DNA from: Ectothiorhodospiraceae bacterium
GTDB lineage: Bacteria; Pseudomonadota; Gammaproteobacteria; HK1
Assembly (NCBI GenBank): GCA_024234875.1
Contig: JACKNM010000003.1
Location: 426,001-490,000 of the forward strand
Direction of reading: 5' to 3'
Length of the DNA stretch: 64,000 nt
The position numbers and the translations under genes are program-made. The notes under the pieces are model-generated. The model saw nothing but the letters and a program-made list of their open reading frames with translations. It was not told where the DNA came from and ran no database searches. Positions 58,503 to 64,000 of this stretch are shown one piece after another. The number at the start of each line of letters is the position of its first letter. Position 1 is the first letter of the stretch.

Positions 58503-59078
58503 TCACCGCGCGCGCGGCTCGGCGCGCTCGTGGCTCGCCCTCACCCCGACCGCGTGCAGCAGGCGGGCCGGCGTCGACCACGCGTAGCGCAGTGCCTCGA
58601 CCCGTCCCCCGCCCGGGGCGTCCTCGGTCTGCCGGCCGGTGCACCGCCCGTGGATGCGCTCGTAGAAGGCGATGGCGGGGCGGTTCTCCTCGTAGACCCA
58701 GAGGTGCACCGGGGCCATCGGATCGTGGGCGGCCACCCGGCGCGCCGCCCGCGCCAGGAGGTGGCTCGCGAATCCCCGGCGATGTGCGCGGCGCGACACG
58801 TGGAGGTTCTCGATCAGCGCACCCCAGCGTGCGTCGGCCTCGAGCTCCACGCTCACGAACCCGCGCAGGCGGCCGTGCTCCTCCAGCACCAGCACCACCA
58901 GCGACGGGTCCGGATCGGCGAGCAGGTGACGCCAGTGACGACGATGGTCGCGCTCGACCGGCTCGGCGAGATAGGCGTCGTCGAGGATGCCGGCGTAGGC
59001 ATGCCGCCAGCTCTCGGCGTGCAGATGCGCGATCTCGGGGGCGTCGGCGGCGCGTGCGGGGCGGATGTCGATGGGCAC
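58503..59078 (-). CDS. GNAT family N-acetyltransferase
   Basis: 191 residues: DIRPARAADAPEIAHLHAESWRHAYAGILDDAYLAE (typical GNAT start with WRxxYxGI), LVVLVLEEHGRLRGFVSVEL, ENLHVSRRAHRRGFASHLLARAARRV (CoA-binding RRxGxAxxLL) and VHLWVYEENRPAIAFYERIHGRCTGRQTEDAPGG. The NxxAIxFYExxG motif is clear. The substrate is unknown. Start is a GTG. It is divergent from the ferredoxin gene. Confidence 0.87.
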   Translation of the reverse strand: MPIDIRPARAADAPEIAHLHAESWRHAYAGILDDAYLAEPVERDHRRHWRHLLADPDPSLVVLVLEEHGRLRGFVSVELEADARWGALIENLHVSRRAHRRGFASHLLARAARRVAAHDPMAPVHLWVYEENRPAIAFYERIHGRCTGRQTEDAPGGGRVEALRYAWSTPARLLHAVGVRASHERAEPRAR

Positions 59079-59227
59079 GTGGTCGGTGTAGAGCTGGGGA
59101 GCGGGTCACAAGTCTAGCAAGTCGGGCGGGTCCACCCACGGCGAGGGGTGGCGCTCCCTTGCATTCCCCCGACCAGCCGCTATCCTCCCGGGCCGCGCGA
59201 GACGGCGCGGCCAGTGGGAACCAGACG

Positions 59228-59551
59228 ATGCCGAAGGTGATTTTCGTCGACGTCGACGGCGACGAGACGGTGGTCGAGCTCGATGAGGGCGCGAGCGTGA
59301 TGGAGGCCGCAATCCACGGCAACGTCTCCGGTATCGAGGCCGAGTGCGGCGGCTCGTGCTCGTGCGCCACCTGCCATGTGTATGTCGACGAGGCGTTCGC
59401 CGGGCGGCTGCCCGCGCCGCGCGACGACGAGCTCGGAATGCTGGAGGCGGTCGCCGCGCCGCGCCGCGCCAACAGCCGCCTGAGCTGCCAGCTCCTGGTG
59501 CGCGCGGATCTGGACGGCCTGCGCGTGGCATTGCCCGAGACCCAGGTCTGA
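59228..59551 (+). CDS. 2Fe-2S ferredoxin (adrenodoxin/putidaredoxin type)
   Basis: 107 residues: MPKVIFVDVDGDETVVELDEGASVMEAAIHG, cluster ligands in ECGGSCSCATCHVYVD and LSCQLLV (C-x5-C-x2-C...C pattern), MLEAVAAPRRANSRLSCQL, ending LRVALPETQV. This is the vertebrate-type ferredoxin of isc-like or cytochrome P450 electron transfer. No isc genes or P450 are beside it, so its partner is unknown. Confidence 0.93.
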   Translation: MPKVIFVDVDGDETVVELDEGASVMEAAIHGNVSGIEAECGGSCSCATCHVYVDEAFAGRLPAPRDDELGMLEAVAAPRRANSRLSCQLLVRADLDGLRVALPETQV

Positions 59552-59667
59552 CCCGTCGACACACGCCTCGACCGCGGCGCTGACGCGCCGCCCTCGGCGT
59601 GGCTCGGGGAGCGGTGACACTCCCGGCTCCGGTCGCTTGGCCGGGGCCCGCGTCAGCGGGACCCGAG

Positions 59668-59691
59668 CCTGTCCTGAGCCATGTCGAAGGG
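59668..59691. repeat. CCTGTCCTGAGCC...GTCGAAGGG repeat
   Basis: Variant of a very common extragenic motif (CCTGAGCCTGTCGAAGGG and its complement) found in many genomes. A single copy with an insertion is seen here, in a 182-bp gap between convergent genes that holds nothing else I can name. Confidence 0.5.
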
Positions 59692-59733
59692 TCGAAGCGC
59701 GGAGCAGGAGTCGAATCGCCGCCTGGGCGACGC

Positions 59734-60207
59734 TCAGCTGTCGGCGTTCCACCGGTACCGGAAGTCGCAGTGGCTCGCGCCCTCCATGATGGTCTGGGTA
59801 CGGGTGAGATCGATGCGGCGGTCGTAGCCCTTGCAGAACGTCCCGTCGCGACCACAGGACAGCAGGTGGCCGATCTCGGCCAGGCCCATCTCGCGGTACA
59901 TCTCCGCGTAGCGGCAGCGCACCACGTTGTAGGCGACCTCGTCGTCGTCCTGCGACAGCATCTCGATCTCCAGCGCGCCATTGGCGGTCCACTGCGGCAT
60001 CAAGCCGTGGAACCCGGCGAGGCTGGTCTCGCCGCCCTGGGCCGCGGCATAGGCCTCGCCCTGTGCGATCGCCGCCTTGCGAATCGCCGCGCCGACGATC
60101 TCCGAGGCCATATCCACCCCGAGACGCGCCTTCATCTCCTCGTAGATGGGCTTGATGACGTTCGCCTCGATGCGGCGCTGCTCGAACATGGGCAGGTCGG
60201 TCTTCAT
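59734..60207 (-). CDS. L-2-amino-thiazoline-4-carboxylic acid hydrolase family protein
   Basis: 157 residues: MFEQRRIEANVIKPIYEEMKARLGVDMASEIVGAAIRKAAIAQGEAYA, GLMPQWTANGALEIEMLSQDDDEVAYNVVRCRYAEMYREMGLAEIGHLLSCGRDGTFCKGYDRRIDLTRTQTIMEGASHCDFRYRW. The pattern CxxxYAEMYxxMGLxEIGxxxxCxRD...GYxxxIxLxRTxTIMxGxxxCDFRY matches the ATC hydrolase family (cysteine synthesis from DL-ATC in Pseudomonas), with its conserved cysteines and histidine. The true substrate here is unknown. The ATG at 60207 is used rather than a longer frame. Confidence 0.85.
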   Translation of the reverse strand: MKTDLPMFEQRRIEANVIKPIYEEMKARLGVDMASEIVGAAIRKAAIAQGEAYAAAQGGETSLAGFHGLMPQWTANGALEIEMLSQDDDEVAYNVVRCRYAEMYREMGLAEIGHLLSCGRDGTFCKGYDRRIDLTRTQTIMEGASHCDFRYRWNADS

Positions 60208-60260
60208 GTCGGTCTCCACGCAGTTGGGCGTCGGTGGCGATGGTAGCAACGGTACCCGCG

Positions 60261-61298
60261 TCATTCTCGGTCCAGGACCAGGGCGAGCTTGCCCACGGTG
60301 CGGCCCGATTCCAGGTCGGCGTGGGCGCGGGCGACCGACTCGAACGGGTAGGTCGTGACCGGGAGCGCCGGGATGCGGCCGTCGCGGTAGAGCCCGACCA
60401 CGTGCTCGAGACCGATGCGGAGGCGGTCACCCTCGTGGGCCAGGAAGCTCAGGTTGAACGCCATCACGCTGCGGTTCGACGTCGTCATCCGTAGTGGATC
60501 GAACCGCGGCGTGCGCAGCCAGTCCCACAGCAGTCGAAGCCGATTGGGACGGCCTCCGCGGCGCGGCAGCATGCCGTGGAAACCGTAGACCACCAGCCGT
60601 CCGGTCGGCGCGAGGTGACGATAGCTCTGCATCAGCGTGCTCACGCCATTGGCGTCGAGCACGGCGTGGAAGCGCCCCGGTGCCGCGGCCTCGGCAGCGG
60701 GCCACAGCGCCTCGCTCGACTTGTCGATCACCACCTCCGCGCCGGCGGCGCGCGCCGCCTCGACCTTGTGCGGCGCACCAACCACCCCGACCACCCGACA
60801 CCCGGCGAGGCGGGCGAGGTGGACCAGGGCACTGCCGACGCCGCCGGCGGCGGAATGGACCAGGACGTCGCTGCCGGGCGGTGGCGCGGCGAGCTCCAAC
60901 GCGAACCACGCGGTCACCCACACCGCGGGAAAGGTGGCCGCCTCGATGGTCGACATCCCGGGCGGGATCGCCATCACCCGCTCTGGCGGGAGCAGGATCT
61001 GCGAGGCGTAGGCATCGAACAGCGTGAGCCCCATCACCCGGTCACCCGGGACGAGCCCGTGTGGTCCCGGCTCGACCGCTCGCACCCTGCCGGCGACCTC
61101 GAATCCCGGGGTGATGGGGAAGCCGACCATGCGGTTTGCCGACGCGTAGAGCCCCATGCGCACCACGCAGTCGGCGTAGTTCACGCCCACCGCGTCGACG
61201 TCGATCAGGACCCTGTCAGGCGCCGGGACGAGATCCGGGGCGGTGACCACCCGGAGCCGGTCGTGCCCGCCGGGCCGGTCGATGACCACTCGCCGCAT
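60261..61298 (-). CDS. Zinc-type alcohol dehydrogenase/quinone oxidoreductase-like protein
   Basis: 345 residues, medium-chain reductase. GroES-like N-domain (VLIDVDAVGVNYADCVVRMGLYASANRMVGFPITPGFEVAGRVRAVEPG), then a Rossmann fold with VLVHSAAGGVGSALVHLARLAGCRVVGVVGAPHKVEAARAAGAEVVIDKSSE and a synaptic VAT-1-type C-terminus (LVVYGFHGMLPRRGGRPNRLRLLWDWLRTPRFDPLRMTTSNRSVMAFNLSFL). No zinc ligands are visible, as in quinone oxidoreductases and VAT-1. Uses NADPH by family. It overlaps nothing but is only 2 bp behind the membrane protein gene, so they share an operon. Confidence 0.9.
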   Translation of the reverse strand: MRRVVIDRPGGHDRLRVVTAPDLVPAPDRVLIDVDAVGVNYADCVVRMGLYASANRMVGFPITPGFEVAGRVRAVEPGPHGLVPGDRVMGLTLFDAYASQILLPPERVMAIPPGMSTIEAATFPAVWVTAWFALELAAPPPGSDVLVHSAAGGVGSALVHLARLAGCRVVGVVGAPHKVEAARAAGAEVVIDKSSEALWPAAEAAAPGRFHAVLDANGVSTLMQSYRHLAPTGRLVVYGFHGMLPRRGGRPNRLRLLWDWLRTPRFDPLRMTTSNRSVMAFNLSFLAHEGDRLRIGLEHVVGLYRDGRIPALPVTTYPFESVARAHADLESGRTVGKLALVLDRE

Positions 61299-61300
61299 GC

Positions 61301-62092
61301 TCAGCCCGCTCGCTCGGGCACCATGGCCCGGGTCATGGCGGCGCGACGGATGCGTCCGAGCGAGTACCAGTGCACCGCGCCGGCGGCGCCGAGCGCCGCG
61401 GCGAACCCGCCGACGATACCGAGCCGCGGCAGCGCGACGGTGAGCGCGAAGCAGAAGGTGGTGAAGGCGAACAGCCCGTTCAACATCCCTCGCAGCAGCA
61501 CCTGCGCGTACTGCCCGCCCTGCGCCCGGTGCGAGCAGACCGCGAGCACCAGGCCCATGGTGGGGAACACCGCCATGAGGCCGGTCCAGGTCGAGCCCAC
61601 GGCATCGGACAGCCCCGTGATCAGGACCGTCACCGCGGCGCCGGCGAGCATCCGCAGCACGAGCTCGCTGCGAGGCAGGCCGGTCGCGCCCGGCGGGAAG
61701 GTGACCTCGGGCACGACCTTCTTGCCGAGGGCGAGGGTGAGCGCGGTGAACGCGAGCGCCGGCACCGGTGGCAGGGCGAGGAGCACCAGTGGGATCGCGC
61801 TCGCCAGCCAGGCGGCGAGCGCCGCGGTCACCGTCGCGAGCCACGGTGCGCGCACGCACAGCCGCGCGTAGGCGGTCACGTAGACCACCGTGCCACCCAC
61901 CGCCGACAGCGTCGCGGCGGCGGTGTCGGCGGCGAACCGCGGCCCCTGCTCGATCGACAGCAGGACGAAGATCGGGCAGGCGACCAGCGGGAAGCCTCCC
62001 AACCACCCGCCGACCGCGGGCCCCCAACGACGCCCGGCCATGGACACCAGGGCGAGGATCGTCGGCACCAGCACGAGCTTCAGCGCGAGCAC
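61301..62092 (-). CDS. Polytopic membrane protein of unknown function
   Basis: 263 residues with eight to nine hydrophobic segments: VLALKLVLVPTILALVSMAGRRWGPAVGGWLGGFPLVACPIFVLLSIEQGPRFAADTAAATLSAVGGTVVYVTAYARLCV, LATVTAALAAWLASAIPLVLLALPP, GKKVVPEVTFPPGATGLPRSELVLRMLAGAAVTVLITGLSDAVGSTWTGLMAVFPTMGLVLAVCSH. The two halves look like an internal repeat (GGWLGGFPLVACPIF versus WTGLMAVFPTMGLVL). No known transporter family recognised. GTG start after the frameshifted GNAT; 16 bp separate them. Confidence 0.7.
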   Translation of the reverse strand: MLALKLVLVPTILALVSMAGRRWGPAVGGWLGGFPLVACPIFVLLSIEQGPRFAADTAAATLSAVGGTVVYVTAYARLCVRAPWLATVTAALAAWLASAIPLVLLALPPVPALAFTALTLALGKKVVPEVTFPPGATGLPRSELVLRMLAGAAVTVLITGLSDAVGSTWTGLMAVFPTMGLVLAVCSHRAQGGQYAQVLLRGMLNGLFAFTTFCFALTVALPRLGIVGGFAAALGAAGAVHWYSLGRIRRAAMTRAMVPERAG

Positions 62093-62108
62093 GGGAGCCG
62101 GGGCGGTG

Positions 62109-62598
62109 TCATGTCGATGGCGCGAGCGGCTTGCGCAGGGTGACGTTGGTCGGGCGATCGTATCCCGGGTGGGTGCCCTCGGAGAGGAAACCGTACCCGA
62201 GGGATGCGTACCAGGCGCGCTGGCGCTCGAGCGCGAGGCGCACCGAGAGCGAGACGTGGTGCGCGCCGGCGTCGCGGGCGAGGGCCTCCACCGCGTCGAC
62301 CAGGCGCCGCCCGACACCGTGCCCGCGCCACGGCGGGAGCACCGCCAGGCGGTCGAGATAGATCCCGTCGTCGCGCGGGTGCCAGAACACGCAGCCGACC
62401 ACGGTCGCCCCGTGCTCGGCGACGAGGGCACCGCCGTCGGCGAGCTCCGCGCGCACCACCCTCGGGCGACTTGCGCTCGGCGCTCGACGGCGGGTCGAGT
62501 CGACCTCGGTACTCCGCGAACGCGGCGCGGATGACGTCGACCAGCACCGGCACGTCGGTGTCGCGGTGGGGGCGGACCGTGATCTCGGGAGCGGTCAT
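62109..62598 (-). pseudogene. GNAT acetyltransferase interrupted by a single-base frameshift
   Basis: The N-terminal part reads MTAPEITVRPHRDTDVPVLV then DVIRAAFAEYRGRLDPPSSAERKSPE in one frame (62598 to about 62462); the remainder, VVRAELADGGALVAEHGATVVGCVFWHPRDDGIYLDRLAVLPPWRGHGVGRRLVDAVEAL...WYASLGYG, is in another (about 62459 to 62109). Removing one C from CCC at 62459-62461 joins them as SPE-VVRAEL, giving an intact protein of 162 residues with the CoA loop WRGHGVGRRLV. So it is a recent mutation, a sequencing error or a frameshift site. The downstream piece could start alone at GTG 62459, but would miss the first strand and helix. Confidence 0.75.
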
Positions 62599-62623
62599 CG
62601 GCGCCGGGACTGGCGTGCCGCGG

Positions 62624-63547
62624 TCAACGCGCGGCCCCGAGATGTATCGACAGCCACTCGGCGGCCGCCCCGCTCGCGGTCGCGAAATGCTCGACGTAGG
62701 GCTCGAAGTGGCCGCCGGGGACGAGCACCAGCCGCTTCGGCTCGAGTGCCTGCGCGTACGCTGCGAGGGCGAGATCGGTGGGGGTGATGGTGTCGTGGTC
62801 GGCGACGATCATCAGCAGCGGGGTCGGGCTGATCCGTGACACGTAGACCCCCGGCTCGTACTCGCGCGCCATCTCCAGGGTGCGCAGGGTGACCGCATTG
62901 CGCCAGGCCGGTGCGAATGCCCGGCTGCCGTCGAAGAACGCGAAGGCATCGGCGCCGGCGAGCGCGCACGGTGTCGTCGGGTCGTCGCTGACCACCGCGA
63001 CCGTCTCTGGCGGCTCGCCGCGAAAGCGTGCCACGCGGTCGGCGTCGAAGCGCGCGAGCACCGCCGGGAGCTGGTCGGCCCGAATCCGGCGCTGTGACGC
63101 GGCCGAGCCGCTGATGGTGGGCACCTGCGACACCACGCAGCGCACGCGGCGGTCGATGGCGCCGACCACGAGCACGTGGCCACCGCTGTAGCTCGTGCCC
63201 CAGATGCCGATCCGCGCCGGGTCGATCCGGTCGACGGTGCGGGCGTAGGTGATGGCGTGGCGGTAATCGCGGATCTGGCGCCAGGGGTCGATCTCATCGC
63301 GCGAGGTGCCGTCGCTCGCGCCGAATCCCGCGTGATCGAACACCACCGCGGCGAGCCCGGCGGCGGCGAAGGCCGCGGCGAAGCGGTCGAGGTACTGCTC
63401 CTTGACGGCGGAGAAGCCGTGCGCCATCACCACCGCCGGCCAGGGGCCGTCACCGGCCGCCGGCAGCACCAGCCAACCGCGCAGGATCGTGCCCTCGGCG
63501 TCGAAGGCGATGTCGGTGCGTGTCGTCACGCCGGTCGATGACACCAT
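62624..63547 (-). CDS. Alpha/beta hydrolase
   Basis: 307 residues. Core: GTILRGWLVLPAAGDGPWPAVVMAHGFSAVKEQYLDRFAAAFAAAGLAAVVFDHAGFGASDG (oxyanion HGF), ARIGIWGTSYSGGHVLVVGA with the nucleophile serine in a GxSYxG motif as in CocE/S15-type esterases, the acid in MIVADHDTITP and the histidine in VPGGHFEPYVEHF. Family includes dienelactone hydrolase-like and peptidase S15-like enzymes; the substrate is unknown. The ATG at 63547 has GGGGAG four bases ahead and is preferred over ATGs at 63568 and 63766. Confidence 0.88.
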   Translation of the reverse strand: MVSSTGVTTRTDIAFDAEGTILRGWLVLPAAGDGPWPAVVMAHGFSAVKEQYLDRFAAAFAAAGLAAVVFDHAGFGASDGTSRDEIDPWRQIRDYRHAITYARTVDRIDPARIGIWGTSYSGGHVLVVGAIDRRVRCVVSQVPTISGSAASQRRIRADQLPAVLARFDADRVARFRGEPPETVAVVSDDPTTPCALAGADAFAFFDGSRAFAPAWRNAVTLRTLEMAREYEPGVYVSRISPTPLLMIVADHDTITPTDLALAAYAQALEPKRLVLVPGGHFEPYVEHFATASGAAAEWLSIHLGAAR

Positions 63548-63785
63548 CGAACTCCCCGAGCGAACCATGTGCAACCACCCTGGAGCGCCATGTTGGCGTG
63601 CCGGAAACTGCGCGACAAGCGGACCATGACTGTCTCGCATTGTTTTCGACGAGTCGGTCCATCGGGCTTGACAGGAATTCGCAATGCGGCCCAAATTGCG
63701 GCTCGATACGGCAATGGCATGCTGGCGAGGCGGTCCGCGAGCCGCTCCCCCGTGCCGATTCGACAACGGACTTCGGAGTTACATC
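63548..63785. other. Divergent gap with possible promoter of the last gene
   Basis: AT-richer than the neighbours. TTGACA at 63668-63673 could be a -35; the -10 at 17 bp is poor (CCAAAT). CGCAAT (63680-63685) and ATTGCG (63695-63700) form a perfect inverted repeat with a 9-bp spacer over that region, a possible operator. No sigma-54 element with correct spacing was found here. Confidence 0.35.
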
Positions 63786-64000
63786 GTGATAGGGATATCC
63801 ACGGCGCGTTGCCGCGCTCGCCTGCTTTCCGTTTCCCTTACCATGCTGCTGTTCGCAGCTGGCCTCGCCAGCTTGTCCGCGCCCGCCGCCGCAATTGTGG
63901 TCCCGGTCGATCTGAGTGCGCCGGGTGACGCTCTGATCAGCCGTGACCTCGACACCGGACTGGACTGGCTGGATCCGGGGGTGACGGGTGGGAGCACTTT
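63786..64000 (+). CDS. Start of a secreted, probably PEP-CTERM protein (runs off window)
   Basis: 71 codons open from GTG 63786 to the end of the window. N-terminus: basic stretch then a signal peptide (RLLSVSLTMLLFAAGLASL, ending SAPAAAIVV). The mature start PVDLSAPGDALISRDLDTGLDWLDPGVTGG matches the DxxxPGDxLIxRDxxTGLxWLDL pattern that opens many exosortase-dependent surface proteins with a PEP-CTERM tail. The sorting tail itself would be outside the window, so assignment is provisional. An ATG at 63843 would shorten the signal peptide too much. Confidence 0.65.
   Translation, partial: MIGISTARCRARLLSVSLTMLLFAAGLASLSAPAAAIVVPVDLSAPGDALISRDLDTGLDWLDPGVTGGST

Noticed and set aside
63668..63696. 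Sigma-70 promoter for the last gene
   Set aside because: TTGACA is perfect but the -10 at 17 bp (CCAAAT) is weak, so it is only mentioned within the gap entry.

Overview
The window is a very GC-rich (about 70%), densely coded chromosomal segment with no rRNA, tRNA, CRISPR array, integrase or intact insertion sequence that I could find. Gene content points to a gammaproteobacterium, probably of the Chromatiales/Ectothiorhodospiraceae type: the lptD-surA-pdxA-rsmA run, apaG-apaH, ubiK, comM, slyD, a PHA (polyhydroxyalkanoate) locus and PEP-CTERM/PrsT proteins. The assignment is an inference from gene content only.

Layout. 1-20.5 kb is mostly housekeeping: a partial HDOD protein, rlmI, a FecR-domain protein, the translationally coupled lgt-thyA-folA, the opposing ubiK-comM-apaG-apaH set, a double cyclic-nucleotide-binding/rhodanese protein, aroE, then hemH-lptD-surA-pdxA-rsmA on the minus strand and moeA-moaE on the plus strand. 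The classical lptD..folA cluster is therefore split into separate pieces. 19.5-22.9 kb is a PHA locus (phasin, a small conserved-looking protein, phaB, phaA). Its two promoters both carry TGC-N3-GCA operators of the PhaR/PhbF kind. 23.6-29.3 kb is a minus-strand envelope-modification operon: DUF3750 protein, OmpR-type response regulator, histidine kinase, LTA-synthase-like transferase and PAP2 phosphatase, with three tandem 11-mers just ahead of the transferase.

30.3-43.9 kb is the most unusual region: ten co-directional genes, most overlapping by 1-26 nt, made of a membrane histidine kinase, a sigma-54 NtrC-type regulator, a MurG-like glycosyltransferase, a maltokinase-like APH-fold kinase, a response-regulator-receiver/glycosyltransferase fusion, two GT4 glycosyltransferases, an ABC exporter, a second APH-fold kinase and an alginate-export-like outer-membrane lipoprotein. 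The one sizeable gap inside it holds a near-consensus sigma-54 promoter (-24/-12) with two tandem palindromic operator-like sites upstream. I read this as a self-contained glycan synthesis/export system in which one phosphorelay may control both transcription (the NtrC-type regulator) and enzyme activity (the REC-glycosyltransferase). Product and function are unknown. An FHA-GAF-GGDEF-EAL c-di-GMP enzyme lies tail to tail with it.

46.6-64 kb is accessory metabolism: an orphan nickel-pincer (LarA-like) isomerase, an enolase-superfamily enzyme, PrsT plus a PEP-CTERM protein behind its own sigma-54-like promoter, a MetC-like enzyme, GST, LLM flavin oxidoreductase, SlyD, several GNAT acetyltransferases (one interrupted by a single-base frameshift), ferredoxin, quinone oxidoreductase, an alpha/beta hydrolase, and the start of a second PEP-CTERM-type secreted protein running off the window. 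Several dispersed palindromic repeats sit in the gene gaps.
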